Below are positions 1 through 13,022 of a stretch of DNA of 64,000 bases, one piece after another. Within the stretch, counting starts at the first letter, position 1. Every line of letters begins with the position of its first letter. The notes under the pieces are model-generated. The model did not search any database. It was not told the DNA's origin and was given only the letters and a program-made list of their open reading frames with translations. The DNA is from Nicotiana tabacum (lineage: Eukaryota > Streptophyta > Magnoliopsida > Solanales > Solanaceae), in assembly GCF_000715075.1 (NCBI RefSeq), contig NC_134087.1, positions 186,837,276-186,901,275 of the forward strand, given 5' to 3'. Position numbers and translations under genes: made by a program.

Positions 1-21
1 TGCTCAGTCAAGTTTACTCGG

Positions 22-2272
22 TTGAGCGCCGGTTACGTTCCACGGTTTTTGGGGTGTTACACACTGTATCTCCTTCTCCAAAAACAACCAGACATACACC
101 TGAGCTTCCTACGGAAAATACATCTACGTCAACAAAGGTCAAAGCTACTCCAAGAAAATCTGTCAAGAAAGTGTTGCTGCTATGCAGGTAACACTATAGC
201 CAAGGAATCTGTGGTTCATGGGGAATTAATGCTAGTTACTACTGATCAGGTACACCATCCTCCTTCCAAATTAGATGTTTTGGTATCTGTTATAGATGTT
301 ACACCCCTAGATACTCTCTCACCCACTAGTGAGAAGCCACCAATGGAGAAATGCACTGTAGAAAAGAGTGAAGGGGATCTGGAGAAGAAGGTAGATGCTA
401 CGATTGTAGAGCCTGTGGTTAATGGGGAAGCAAGTAATGAACATGTGCAAAAGGAGGCTTCTGATGGACTTTCTTTTAGTTGGACTGAGGATGAGGAAAA
501 TGTTGGGGGTAAAAAAGAAGAAGAAGTCGTGAACAGTCATGAGGAGCATGATGCTCAAAACATAGCCAATGAAGAAAAGGAGAGTGAGAATGAGAGAGCA
601 TCTGGAGATTATAAGGAGAGTGATACAGATCATAAGACATGTGAACAGGTTAAGGATTCTACAGAAGAAGAAATTCATAGTGAAGAAGAGGAAGACTCTG
701 AAAGTGAGGGTGAGGATCAAGAAAAGGTAAGTGAGAGTGATGGAGGTGATGAAGAGAGTAAGGAAGAAGATGGGAATGTGAGTGAGGAATCTGAAGGTTC
801 CATGACAATCAGAAACACTATCATAGCCCCTTAAAAAGAAACTGGTGAAGAGACAAGGGCTCAATAACCTGGGTCTCTGTTAACTCCTTTTACTGGAAAT
901 AAGGAAGTTAGTAGTGATGAAGATGATATGCCACTATCTGAGGTAGGGAAGAAATCCAGGAAAACCCTTGTGAAATCTACAAAGTTAGTAGTCTCAACAA
1001 GGAAAGAGGTGGCTCCTCCTGCTAGAACTCCTCTCACAAGGAGTAAAAGAAAGGATGTTGATGCACAAATCATTAAGGAGCCTAGAAGTGCAAAGAAGCC
1101 AAAGAAGAATGTCTCAATTGTGGAACCTATTGTTGAGGTAGATGGAGAAGATGAGTCTGAATCTGCCCTACCAGATAAGTCTGCTACACCAAAGAGAAGG
1201 AGTGCCAAAGTCACAAAACATGCTACCTCTTCTGCAAGGGCCAGTAGGGGTAAGAGAAGAAAGAATATGCCAGCTGTAGTTGATCGAACAATAAAGTTCA
1301 GGAACATAAAAGTGTTGAATAGGAAGATTCTTTCGAACAATAAAGAGAAGGGGATGGCTCAACTAGTTGAAAAACATGAGCTACAGGGGTGGAAGCACAT
1401 GTTTGTCAAAGGTTCCCCCTCCCCCTCCCCTCCCCCTCCCCCAACACCCAGTATGTGTTCCTGTTGTGGTGGAGTTCTATGGAAACTTCAAATTTGATGG
1501 GAAGGTAGTTAATAGTAAGTTAATAGGCTTTGAAATGGAGTTTGATGATGAGGAGCTAGAGATGCTTCTGAATACCTCTTCCTTAGAATTTGACAATTAG
1601 TTAAAGAAAAAGTGGATAGCCATAGATAATTATGTTGACACTGGCATTGTGGTCACTAGGAAGTTCTCCCAAAAGTTTGATTTAGATGCTCCCCGAAAAG
1701 TGTACAAGACTGATATGACTCCCTTCCACAAATTACTGTTTCATTTTTTCAATTCCTACATTCTTCAGAGGTCTGAGAGAAGGCATGAAGCTACTCTGCT
1801 AGACATGGCTGTGATTGAGCTGCTTGACACTAGTAGACCTATCAATCTTCCTAGCCTGATTATTCAGCACATGGAAAGAGCTACAGATACTTACAAACCC
1901 AAGAATGATATGCTTTATAATTTCATGTTGACTAAGTTGTTTGACAAGCTCAACACTGCCTTACTTGACCTTAAGTTTGGAATACACAATGATTTTTTGA
2001 ATGATGTTACCCTCAAGCAGTGTGGGTATCAGGAAATCAAGGCTAGAGGACTCACATGATCTGCTATTATACCTGGGAGAAGTAGGGCTATAGAGCTCAG
2101 GAAGAGGTTGGAGTTGGTTGTTGAAGAGAATGCCAAGCTTCGTGAAGACAATGATGAGCTGAGAAAGGAAACAAAGCAACTCAGGGAAGAACTCAGAAGA
2201 GAAAGGGAGGCTCATGCCCAACATATTGCCACCCTTGTGAAAGCTTTGACCCCCTCTGCTTCTCACCCATGA
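22..2272 (+). pseudogene. Broken transposon-associated protein gene
   Basis: A long coding region runs to a TGA at 2270-2272 but is broken. Codons 22-834 encode a very acidic Glu/Ser-rich segment. The same frame resumes at 928-1497 with a Lys/Arg-rich segment. In-frame stops lie at 832-834 and just downstream. At 1417-1443 a C-rich run separates this frame from the next, which carries the conserved part (about 1440-2059; PVVVEFYGN, then HKLLFHFFNSYIL, ERRHEAT, INLPSLIIQHM). That part has stops at 1598-1600 and 2057-2059, and then a Glu/Lys-rich leucine-repeat coiled coil to 2272. The conserved block resembles the 'putative plant transposon protein' family found next to Solanaceae retroelements; its biochemical role is unknown to me. 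The N-terminus may start before the window. I call it a pseudogene because of at least four stops and one frame change. Confidence 0.6.
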
Positions 2273-2732
2273 ACCTGTTCCTTCCCAATGTCCTTAGTTA
2301 TTTTGCTATTCCAGTGATGCCTTATCTTTTGCTCTTTGTTTTGTCTTAGTCCGAGTAGTTTATAGTATGCTTAGTTTATTTTGTTCTAATTATAAAGACA
2401 AGGCCCTGGGCTTTTTTGGCACTATCTAATGTCTCCCCTTGCTCTATTTTACTGCTTTGTACTATATTGGATCATCAGCCTAATCTATTTGCCTTTTCTT
2501 AAGCTTGTGTTGTAGCCTGTTTTGGCCTTGAATCTTACATTATATGTGCTTAATGTCTAACATTTTTTGTGTGTTTTTTATGATGCCAAAAGGGGGAAGA
2601 TAAAGTTGGAAGGTTGAGTATTGTGAATATGTCTGTCAATAGTACTTGTCAATTGTTCTGATTATCTGGTACTTTGATGTGATTACCCGGTTCTGCTATG
2701 TAAAATGTTTGTCATCATCAAAAAGGGGCAAT
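2273..2732 (+). other. 3' non-coding tail with purine tracts
   Basis: T-rich non-coding sequence follows the broken gene. Two polypurine stretches, AAAAGGGGGAAGATAAAG near 2588 and AAAAAGGGGCAA near 2719, look like the polypurine tracts that precede a 3' LTR in plant copia-type elements. Nothing else is recognisable. Confidence 0.4.
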
Positions 2733-3592
2733 TGGTTGAGTATTGATGTTTTTATGATTAACAAGGTATGACTAAATATTCAATGAACCAGGTCCTCAAC
2801 GTAGTTTCTTAATTGTTCTAAAGAGCCAGCTCCTCAAGACAAAGGATTAGCTCCTTATGATTGATACTTGTACACATGTACAAGACAGTAACTTTATCTC
2901 AAAGTTATCCAGGTCCGAGTTTGGTGGAAGAAGGCTGCTATAAGTGATAAGGGTCGTTACTCAAGAAGATACAAATAATTCAGTAAGAGACAAAAGTCCC
3001 AATACTTGTGGAATCCTTGAAACAGTAGGAGTCCTATCAAAGAGGAAGCTGACTATGAAGAGGACTCCTAGAAGATCTCAAGTTGTGTTTTAAATAGGAT
3101 TGACTTTGGACTTCTGAACTATCCTTTCACACATCAACTAAAGAGTCATAACTCGTTCACTTGTGTTGAGTACTTGCCTTGTATTCTTCCTGAGTCAGTT
3201 TAGTGAATGTCTTTTAGGAAATTGAGTTGTAATCAAGTGTCATAAACAATTAATGAGTTAGAGTGAGTATTTTGCTTTACAAGTTAGAGTAACTTGTGAA
3301 TCAAATAGGAGTAGTAGGAGTACTTAAGAATATTTAATTACAGTCTTGTAATTGATACGTTTTGGCTCATTGGTCTAGTGGAGCTGGAGTAGAAAATCCT
3401 ACGTGGTAGGTCGTGATTTTTTCACATTTTGAGCCGGGTGATTTTTCACGTAAAAATTATTGTGTTTATTTTATTGCTTGTTTACTCTATGCTTAAGGAA
3501 TACGGTAAATAATCAAGTTCTTTAATAATCCATATGGGCACTCAAATTAACAAACTGACATAAGATCAATATATGGATCCATGGACCATAAC
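2733..3592 (+). repeat. Probable 3' LTR, single copy in window
   Basis: This non-coding segment begins right after a polypurine tract with TTGGTTGAGTATTGATG. It contains near 3415-3465 the phrase pattern typical of Solanaceae copia LTR ends (GTGATTTTTCACGTAAAAAT). The partner LTR would lie left of the window, so both ends are approximate and no target duplication can be tested. It probably belongs to the same element as the broken gene at 22-2272. Confidence 0.35.
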
Positions 3593-3827
3593 ATTCGTTG
3601 AAGGTTTAAAACTGCGTTAAACCAGTTTTTGAAACTTGAATTTTGTTTTTCAAATTTATTTTCAAAAACTGATCATATTCCATGAACAAACATTGTTTTC
3701 AAATTATTTTTCAAAAAAAGCTGCCTAAATCTATGATCAAGCGGGATATATTTTACGAATATTAAAAATAACCTTCAACTGTTTTATGGTTTACCCAAAA
3801 TGAAAAGGTCTCTTTAAAAGAAGTTGT
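3593..3827. other. Flank of the gypsy insertion
   Basis: AT-rich non-coding sequence in which I recognise nothing. It is interrupted by the gypsy element and continues after 13003. The last five bases, GTTGT at 3823-3827, nearly match GTTGC at 12999-13003. Confidence 0.4.
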
Positions 3828-6696
3828 TGTAACGACCCGAACTGTCGTTTTGAGCTTTTGCACTTTGCTCGCCAGTTCTCGGGTATGACTTGCTCCGTGT
3901 GATGTATTGTGACTTATGTAAATCGTTGGTTTTGGTTTTCAGAGTAATCAGAATGAATTTGGAAGAACGGTTCTCAGTTTGAAGCTTGAAATTTGAAAGG
4001 TTTAACCAAGATTTGACTTGTTGGTATATGATCGCGGATCGGAATTTTAATGATTTGGTTAGCTCCGTTAGGTGATTTGGGACTTAAGAGCGTGATCGGA
4101 ATGCATTTTGGAAGTCCGTGGAAGGTTTAGGCTTTAATTGGCGAAATTGAGATTTTGGCATTTTCCGGTTGATATGTGAGATTTTGATATAGAGGTCGGA
4201 ATGGAATTTTGGAAGTTGAAACAGTTCCGTTGTGACATTTAGGATGTGTGTGCAAAATTTCAAGTCATTCGGACGTGGTTTGGTTGGGTTTTTTATCAAA
4301 AACGGAATTCGGAAGATTTTGGTGTCCTAAGCTTGAATTTGATGTGATTTTGGTGTTTTATTGTTGTTTTGAGCGTTTCAAAGGTTGGGACGAGTTTGAA
4401 TAAGGTTACGGGTTATGTTTGTGCTTTTGGTTGAGGTCCCAAGGGCCTCAGGGTGATTTCGGATGGTCGACGGAGAGATTGAGAGTTTGGTGAATGCTGC
4501 AGATTTGTTGTTTCTGTTGTTTCCGCACCTGCGGATTTAGGACCGCAGGTGCGACGCCGCAAATGCAGGAGATTGGTCGCAGAAGCGGAAATAGGCTGGG
4601 AATGTTGTGGCCATAGAAGTGGTTGTGGAGCTGCACCTGCGAAGGCGCAGGTGTGGGCAAGGCATCACAGATGCGGTTTTGGTAACTTAAGTGAAAGGCC
4701 GTAGAAGCGGCTCTTGGATCACAAAGGTGGCACCGCAGATGCGGTGTGTTGGCCGCACGTGCGAAAATGCCTGGGTTATAATGTATATATTTCACCCTTC
4801 GCGATTTTGGGGCTAACTTTTACCATTTTTGGCTGATTTTGGAGCTTTTTGAGAGGATTTGAAGAGGGATTCAAGAGATAACACTTGGAGGTAAGATTTT
4901 TGAACTCAATACTCGATCCTATGTTGATTCTTACTTGTTTAATCCTATAAAATGTGGAAATTAAAACCTAAAAATTGGGAAATTTGGGCTTGACTATGGA
5001 GAGTGTAAATTGGGAATTTGAAGGGGCAATTGAGGTCCGATTTTGATGTTCTTGGTATGTATAGACTTGTGAGAGGATGAGGATTGTATTGATGTGACTG
5101 TTATCGGATTCCCAGACATGGGCCCGGGGGCTGGGTTTGAGTAATTTCAGGATTTTTGATGTAAATTGGATATTTGTGAGTGGGCTTCGTTCCCTTAGCA
5201 TATTTTAATAATTATGTACTGATTGTGGCTAGATTTGGAGCATTCGGAGGTCGATTCGTGCGGGCAAAGGCATCGCATGCTAGAGTTTGAACTAGATCGA
5301 GGTGAGTAATGATTGTAAATTATGTTTTGAGGGTATGAAAGCCCGTATTTGCAAATCGTTGTGCTATATTGATGTGACGCACATGCTAGATGACGAGTGT
5401 GGGGTCGTGCACTGTTGGGGATTGTGACTTAGTCCGTCCTGAATGACTATTTTGCCACGTATTTGACTGAAATCGTTTTGTGAACATCATGTTTTGGGCT
5501 GAATGCCATATTTGGGCCTCGTGCCTACTATTTGAACCCTTAGGGGACATTTATTGATATTTCCTCACTGTTTTGACTTTATACTTGAACTCAGTCATGT
5601 TATATTTCACTATTTTCATACCCAACCATGTTTACTCTGTTTTAACACTTAAATGGTCTTTTAAATGATATTTTGGGCCGAGAATCATGTTTTACTACTG
5701 CCCGAGTGGCTTTCGAGGATTTTGACTGAGTAAGGCCAAGGGCCTATGTTGTGAGGAAACATTTGATATTGATTATGCGGCTGAGGGCCTGAGAAATGTA
5801 GGCCACGAGGTGGCTTGTTGATATGAGGCCGAGGGCCTAGTGATGATGCCACAAGATGGCTTGATATTGTGCTTGGGCCATAAGGGGCCCCTCCAGGAGT
5901 CTACACACCCCAGTGTGCGCGGGTACCCATTGTGATGTGAGATATAGCCTGTGGGGCTGGTATTGTTGACATTTTGCCCGAAGGCAATCCTTTATGTGCT
6001 TACCTATCTTATTGGTCTGTCATTTACCATTTTAATTGTGTATTTGTTCCCAAGGGGTGGATTTTTTGTGCTTATCTGTTCTAATTGCTTTGCATTCAAT
6101 TGCTTAACTGTTGAAAAGTCATTTTTAAAGAAGTTTAAATTGAGCTAAGATGCTTTAAGAGATTTCACAGCTTCATTGATTTCTTACTAGTTTTCTACTA
6201 CTTCTATACAACATGTTGATATACTTTTCATGTTTTCTTATCACTTAGTCTTTAGTTATGATTGTTACTCACTAAGTTAGAGTACTCACTTTACTCACAG
6301 CACCTTGTGTGCAGATTCAGGTATTTCTGCACCCGGTAGCGGGTATTGGTTGATTAGAGGCAGAGTCTTTGGAGTTTAGCAAGGCAGCTGCCCGATGTCC
6401 GCAGCACTGCTTTTCGTCCTTTGATGTCATTAGACTGTATTTAGCACATTTACAGAAATGCAGTTGTATTTTAGACCTTAGTAGATGCTCGTGACTTGTG
6501 ACACCCTGGTATCGGGATGTGTTGGGTTGTTCTTCCGCATATTTGTACTGTTTACTACTAAAATGTTGGATTAATTATCATGTTTTAGACTTAATTCTCA
6601 TTGTTAACTGCTTAAAACTGAAATAGTTAAGTCTCGGCTAGCCTTGTCTTCATGAGAGGCGCTATCACAACCGGGTCCGGGTTTAGGGTCGTGACA
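3828..6696 (+). repeat. 5' LTR of the gypsy element
   Basis: 2869 bp, TG...CA termini, matched along its length by 10145-12998. A GC-rich block at about 4520-4765 repeats short words such as GCAGATGCGG, GCAGAAGCGG and GCACCTGCGG. A TATA-like GTATATATTTC lies near 4781. GGAG|GTAAGAT at 4890/4891 fits a plant splice donor. Short ORFs here are not genes. Confidence 0.88.
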
Positions 6697-6699
6697 AGT

Positions 6700-6711
6700 T
6701 GGTATCAGAGC
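6700..6711 (+). promoter_or_regulatory. Primer binding site, initiator Met tRNA
   Basis: TGGTATCAGAGC lies 3 bases after the LTR end. It complements the 3' end of plant initiator tRNA-Met, the standard primer for many plant gypsy and copia elements. Confidence 0.85.
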
Positions 6712-9700
6712 CTAGGTTACATAGGTCTCACGAATCATGAACAGGTTTAGTAGAGTCTCGCGGATTGGTATGGAGACGTCTGTATTTATCCTCGAGAGGC
6801 TGCAGAACCTTTAGGAAAAACTTCACATTCTTGAATTCTTATCGTGCGTCCTTGATTCGGTTTGAAGGGTAACTCTTTAAATTCCTTCCACACGTTCGTA
6901 TGTGCGTATGAGCGCTCAGTATCAGATATGCATCGATGGCTTGTGATTCCCTAATCGAGGGGCGATGTGATCTCTATGTGTTGATGCTGGGCCAGTCTGG
7001 AAGACTTGGGGCCGGATTTTTTCCTATAGCTTGATCTATGAGCAGTTGATTGCATGAGCGTGTGTTTCTAGATCTATATGTTCTATGGTATCCCTATTAA
7101 GGGAAGTAATGATTGAATAGTTGTGTGATGTGGGTGAAGTGATTGTGAGATGTGTTCATATGAATCGAATGAGGCGAGAAGGGTCTGCTTTGGGGCAACA
7201 AAAAATATTAGGTACTTGATTTTCATCTCGATTTGAGGTATAGCCCTGAGTTGTGGGTGTGTGAAGAATCTTTTCATGTTTCCTAGCTGGGAGTGAGGTA
7301 AATCTCATGGTGCGGTATGAGTTCAGACTCAGGGAGATCAAGCTATTGCGTAATGTCTATGACGGTAGAAGGTATACAGAAATGTTGGTTTGAGACAAGG
7401 CAGGTGGGTTACCTCCTGCGGAGTGTTCTGAAGTTGTATGATCCTTATGTTGTCTGTTAGAAGATCTCATTTACAAGTGAATTATATGTGTTAAAATTTG
7501 AATTTGGGTCGCTTAAGAGAGTGGGCTTGACTGTTACGAGGGTGAACACGAGATTTGCAGAAGGTTCAAAGTACTAGATGGTTTGTGTTTCACGAGCCAT
7601 AAAGTATGGAGTTTAATCTCACTTTGGTACTATGGCAGCAATAAAGTATATGCATTATAAGTTATCATATGTGTTTTGATCTATGGCTTCGAGCCAAGTG
7701 GGGGAGTCTGCTATTGATTAGTTGACTGCACGGTTATGTGCTATATTGGTACCAGTTGAGGCGTACAGGAGAATCAGTTATGGCCTACAGAGTTTGAGAC
7801 CGAAGATGGCTCGAGTAAAGGAAAATTCTTGGCAAAGGTTATAATATGCTTCCTAGGTGTGTGAGAATCACAAAATTTCTTGAGTTTTTGTTGGTAAAGG
7901 ATGCTCGGTGCATAGAGCAGGAAGCTGCTTGGTTGTTTTAGGATGAGGTTACACTCTGCGGTGTCCTAGTGCTAATGAGGCACATGTTGTTCGATTCATT
8001 TGGTCAGGCTAATTGCAGTTTGAGTAGAGTGGATGATTCTCAAAAATGGTTCTAATAGGTTCAAGATTTTTCATGTAATAATTAGAAATTTTCGAGTTGT
8101 ATATTCGGCTAGAAACTGAAGTTTGCATTGGAGGGTGTCAAGACTTGTGGTATTTCGATATCAATTAGGGAATTCTACGTACATCAGCATTAGGAAGGTG
8201 AAGGTAATGGATTTAGACTCGTAAGAAGTCTCTTCATAGTAGAGTATTTCGAATGTGGTGCTTTTGGGGATAGTTAAGAGAGTTTTCGGCAGCTTATGAG
8301 TCTTAGACGGTGTGGTTTTATGCTTGGGTCTCATGTGGTGATGTCTGGGTTGAGGAAATTGTGGTGTTTTGGCAAGGAGAAGTATCAATTTGAAGGTAAT
8401 TTAGAAGGAACTAGGATCAATAGGATAGATTTGTAGTAGGACGGATCGGCATGGTAAAGATATGATTAGTCCTTTGGGTGATTACGAGGTAATGAGTTTC
8501 AGCAGGTGTTTCGCAGCAATTCTCTTGGGTATTTAGTGGCTTGCATAGCTTGATTGAGTTAGAAGGATTCAGTCCTGATGGCTTAGTTTTGTGCGAATGG
8601 AATTCGGAAAGTTCTTGATGATTCTACCACGGTTAGAGGTGTATATTTTCCCACGGGCATGAGGGGCATGGGATGTATAGTGATTTTCTCCCAGATGAGG
8701 TCCAATGGAAAAATTCTTGGTTAGTTGAGTACATAGTTGCGTGTGGCTCGGAATGGATATGAAGTTCTCATGTTTACCTTAGGATGGTATGGTATATGCG
8801 GTATGTTGTACAAGACATAGATTTACAGAAATAAGGTCACAGATCAGTTCTGAAAGGAAGGTCACAACTCTTAGGCAGCATAGGCAGGGTGGTTGATTTT
8901 GGTATTGATTTGGTGCCGAGCACCGTGGCGTATGTCACCGACGGGGTTAAAGGAGTTGAAGGATCAGCTTCAGGAACTCCTTGATAAGGGTTCATTTGTA
9001 GACCTATATGGATGTATGTTTTGCATCGAGACAGCTTTGTTGACTTCGAGTAGCCATTGGTGAGGGATGTGTTGATTCAATTATTATTGAGTTATTAGTG
9101 TTCTGAGAGGATCTCTAAGTTACCTTTACGTGTTGCGAGACATTGGAATTTGTTGGTTATAGGCACATGTGGTGCATTTCTATTGGAGTTTCGTACTGGA
9201 ATTCGAGCGAGAAGAGTATTGGGTATTGCTCGGCGGATGGCATATCGGTTATGTTCTTTCGGGTTTTGTAATGTTATGTCAATTTCTTCACGATGGTTAT
9301 GATGATTGCTTTGGTTTTAGACATCATATTGCGCATGGTTGTCGATTTTAAGCATAGTGACTTGAGGTGTTTCGTGTGGACCAGTGTTTGGATGAGGTCG
9401 CGCATTAGAGCGAAGCTATGTGGAGGTATGATCCTGCAGATTGGATTCGTGTATTCTATTTCTACGACGTTTGTCGGGTTCTCAGCATTGTGTTGAGATG
9501 GTACTAGGGAGCTTGCAGTACAACTCTTTCATTTGAGTCATTTCCATGATTTGAGTATGTTTGGATTGTTGCTTATCGATGCACGGATTGCGCAAGTTAT
9601 GGCTTTAGTCTGTATTGAGGTGTCATGTCGCCAGAGTAGTTGTGTTGGATTAGATGAGATCGTTGGGATCTAGAATGAATACAAACAGATTTGGTTTATT

Positions 9701-10132
9701 GCGTGTTTCATTTATCATTGGCAATATATGAAAATGTTGGGATGAAACTTTAGTTGATAAGAGGTTTTCTATCGGTATTCGATTGTTGGATGTAGCTGCT
9801 GTGATTAGAAATTATCGCTATAAGCATTTGAGTTATGTGGTATATCATGTAATTACACCTGAGGTTGCAGGTATGGGTTATTACAGCTTGTTCCGGCTTA
9901 TTCAGAGTATAGATGTGAGATTCTGATCTGGTGGATGATTTCAGAAGTGGAAATGTGGTTCTAAGGTTTATGGGCTAGGCTGGATTTTTAAATTTCAGTT
10001 ACATTGTGTTATCGGACCTATACGAGATAGGATGACGTGGGATCACCCCCGGGTATGTTCATCGTAAGGTTATTCAGCGATTGGTTGGCTTTTGGAACAA
10101 CTCTGGGCACGTTCGAGGACGAACGTATGTTT
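6712..10132 (+). pseudogene. Degenerate gag-pol remnant of the gypsy element
   Basis: 3.4 kb between primer site and purine tract. The longest frame is about 70 codons and none carries a clear domain. Only scattered pol-like phrases survive, the clearest at 8890-9010. Heavy loss of coding bases, stops in all frames and a length well under the usual 4-5 kb for gag-pol show internal deletion and decay. Confidence 0.6.
8890..9010 (+). pseudogene. Reverse transcriptase remnant
   Basis: Translated in pieces, this stretch gives DLVPSTVA and then, in a shifted frame, LKELKDQLQELLDKGSF. These match the entry to the RT domain of plant Ty3-gypsy elements, where DLxPGT..., LKELK and LL-KGFI motifs precede the first catalytic block. 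At least one frameshift lies between the pieces. Confidence 0.6.
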
Positions 10133-10144
10133 AAGTGGGGAGGA
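10133..10144 (+). promoter_or_regulatory. Polypurine tract of the gypsy element
   Basis: AAGTGGGGAGGA abuts the 3' LTR start at 10145. It is the expected plus-strand primer. Confidence 0.75.
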
Positions 10145-12998
10145 TGTAACGACCCTACCGGTCATTTTGAGCTTTTGCACTTTGCTCACCAGTTCTCGAG
10201 CATGACTTGCCCCGTGTGATGTATTGTGACTTATGTAAATCGTTGGTTTTGATTTTTAGGGTAATCATAATGAATTTGGAAGAACAGTTCTCAGTTTGAA
10301 GCTTAAAATTTGAAAGGTTTGACCAAGATTTGACTTGTTGGTATATGATCGCGGATCGGAATTTGTATGATTTGGCTAGCTCTGTTAGGTGATTTGGTAC
10401 TTAGGAGTGTGATCGGAATGCATTTTGGAAGTCCGTGGAAGGTTTAGGCTTGAATTGGCGAAATTGAGATTTTGGCATTTTCCGGTTGATTGGTGAGATT
10501 TTGATATAGAGGTCGGAATGGAATTCCGGAAGTTGCAGTAGTTCCGTTGTGACATTTGGTATGTGTGTGCAAAATTTCAGGTCATTCGGATGTGGTTTGG
10601 TTGGGTTTTTGATCAAAAATAGAATTCGAAAGATTTTGGAATCCTAGTCTTGAATTTGATGTGATTTTGAGTTTTTAATGTTGTTTTGAGCGTTCCGAAG
10701 GTTGGGACGAGTTTGAATAAGGTTACGGGTTATGTTTGTGCTTTTGGTTAAGGTTCTGGGGGCCTCGAGGTGATTTCGGATGGTCGATGGAGAGATTGGG
10801 AGTTTGGTGAATGCTGTAGATTTGTTGTTTCTATTGTTTCTGCACCTGCGGATTTAGGACCGTAGGTGCGACGCCGCAAATGCGGAAGATTGGTCGCAGA
10901 AGCGGAAATAGGCTGGGAATGATGTGGCTGTAGAAACGGTTTTGGAGCTGCACTTGCGAAGGCACAGGTGCGGGCAAGGCATCACAGATGCGGTATTGGT
11001 AACTTAAGTGAAAGACTACAGAAGCGGCTCTTGGACCGCAAAAGCGGCACCACAAATGCGGTGGGTTGGCCACAAGTGCGAAAATGCCTAGATCAGAATG
11101 TATATATTTCACCCTTCGCGATTTTGGGGCTAACTTTCACCATTTTTGGGCGATTTTGGAGCTTTTTGAAAGGATTTGAAGAGGGATTCAAGAGATAACA
11201 CCTGGAGGTAAGATTTTTGAACTCAATACTCGATACTATGTTGATTTTTACTTGTTTAATCGTGAAAAATGTGGAAATTAAAGCCTAAAAATTGGGAAAT
11301 TAGGGCTTGACTTTGGAGAGTGTAAATTGGGAATTTGAAGGGACAATTGAGGTCCGATTTTGATGTTCTTGGTATGTATAGACTCGTGAGAGGATGAGGA
11401 TTATATTGATATGACTTTTATCGGATTTCGAGACGTGGGCATGGGGGTCGGGTTTGAGCAATTTCGGGATTTTTGATATAAATTGGATATTTTTGAGTGG
11501 GCTTCATTCTCTTAGCATAGTTTAATGATAATGTACTTATTGTGGCTAGATTTGGAGCATCTGGAGGTCGATTCGTACGAGCAAAGGCATCACGGGCTAG
11601 AGTTTGGACTGGATCGAGGTGAGTAATGATTGTAAATGATGTTTTGAGGGTATGAAACCCCGGATTTGCACATCGTTGTGCTATATTGATGTGACGCACA
11701 TGCTAGATGACGAGCGTGGGGCCGTGCACTATTGGGGATTGTGGCTTAGTCCATCCCGAATGACTATTTTACCTCGTATTTGACTGAAATCTATTTGCTA
11801 TCATCATTATTTGGGCTGAATGCCATATTTGGGTTTCGTGCCAACTATTTGAACCCTTAGGGGACTTTTATTGATATTTCCTCACTATTTTGACTTTATA
11901 CTTGAACTCAGTCATGTTATATTTCACTGTTTTCGTACTCAGCCATGTTTACTCTGTTTTAACACTTAAATGATCTTTTAAATGATATTTTGGGCTGAGA
12001 ATCATGTTTTACTATTGCCCGAGTGGCTTGTGAGGATTTTGACTGAGTAAGGCCGAGGGCCTATGTTGTGAGGAAACATTTGATATTGATTATGAGGCCG
12101 AGGGCCTGAGATATGTACGCCACGAGGTGGCTTGTTGATATGAGGCCGAGGGCCTAGTGATGATGCCACGAGATGGCTTGATATTGTGCTTGGGCCGTAA
12201 GGAGTCCCTCCAGGAGTTTGCACACCCCCAGTGAGCGGGGCTATCCATTGTGATGTGAGATATAGCCCAAGGGGCTGGTATTGTTGACATTGTGCCTGAG
12301 GGCCAATCCTTTATGTGCTTACCTGTCTTATTGGTCTGTCATTTATTGTGTATTTGTGCCCGATGGGCGAATTTTCTGTGCTTATCTGTTCTAATTGCTT
12401 TGCATTCAATTGTTTAACTGTTGAAAAGTCATTTTTAAAGAAGTTTAAACTGAGCTAAGATGCTTTAAGAGATTTCACAGCTTCATTGCTTTCTTACTAG
12501 TTTTGTACTACTTCTATACAACATGTTGATGTACTTTTCGTGTTTTCCTATCACTCGGTCTTAGTTATAATTATTACTCACTGAGTTGGAGTACTCACTT
12601 TACTCCCTGCACCTTGTGTGTAGATTTTTTGCACCCGGTAGTGGATATTAGTTGATCAGAGGCAGAGTATTTGGAGTTTAGCAAGATAGCTGCCCGACTT
12701 CCGCACCACTGCTTTTCTCCCTTTGATGTCATTAGACTGTATTTAGCACAATTACAGAAATTCCGTTGTATTTTAGACCTTAGTAGATGCTCGTGACTTG
12801 TGACACCCCGGTATCGGGCTATATTGGGTTGTTCTTCCACATATTTGTACTGTTGACTGCTTAAATGTTGGATTAATTATCAAGTTTTAGACTTAATTCT
12901 CATTGTTAACTGCTTAAAACTGAAATGGATAAGTGTCGGATGACTTTGTCTTCACGAGAGGCGCCATCACGACCGGGTCCGGGTTTAGGATCGTGACA
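10145..12998 (+). repeat. 3' LTR of the gypsy element
   Basis: 2854 bp and collinear with 3828-6696. The GC-rich short-word block recurs at about 10840-11085 and the donor-like GGAG|GTAAGAT at 11207/11208. Substitutions and small indels are spread along the length. Confidence 0.88.
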
Positions 12999-13022
12999 GT
13001 TGCTTATTTTTATTTATTAAGA

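Larger units (their letters stand above)
3828..12998 (+). mobile_element. Degraded Ty3-gypsy LTR retrotransposon
   Basis: Two long direct repeats, both starting TGTAACGACC and ending GTCGTGACA or ATCGTGACA, frame a 3.45-kb internal region. The 5' LTR is followed by an initiator-Met primer site and the 3' LTR is preceded by a purine tract. Flanks GTTGT and GTTGC form a 5-bp target duplication with one mismatch. The phrase TTCGAGGACGAACG just before the purine tract is typical of plant chromovirus-type (Del/Tekay) gypsy elements. The internal region is far shorter than a full gag-pol and has no open frame above about 70 codons, so the copy is dead. The LTRs differ by several percent, making it one of the older insertions here. 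Confidence 0.88.

Noticed and set aside
22..2272. Host nuclear gene
   Set aside because: Several stops, a frame change and retroelement-like tail, plus a transposon-linked protein family, make a functional host gene unlikely.
6700..6711. tRNA-Met gene fragment
   Set aside because: Only the primer-complementary bases are present, positioned next to an LTR; no tRNA fold.
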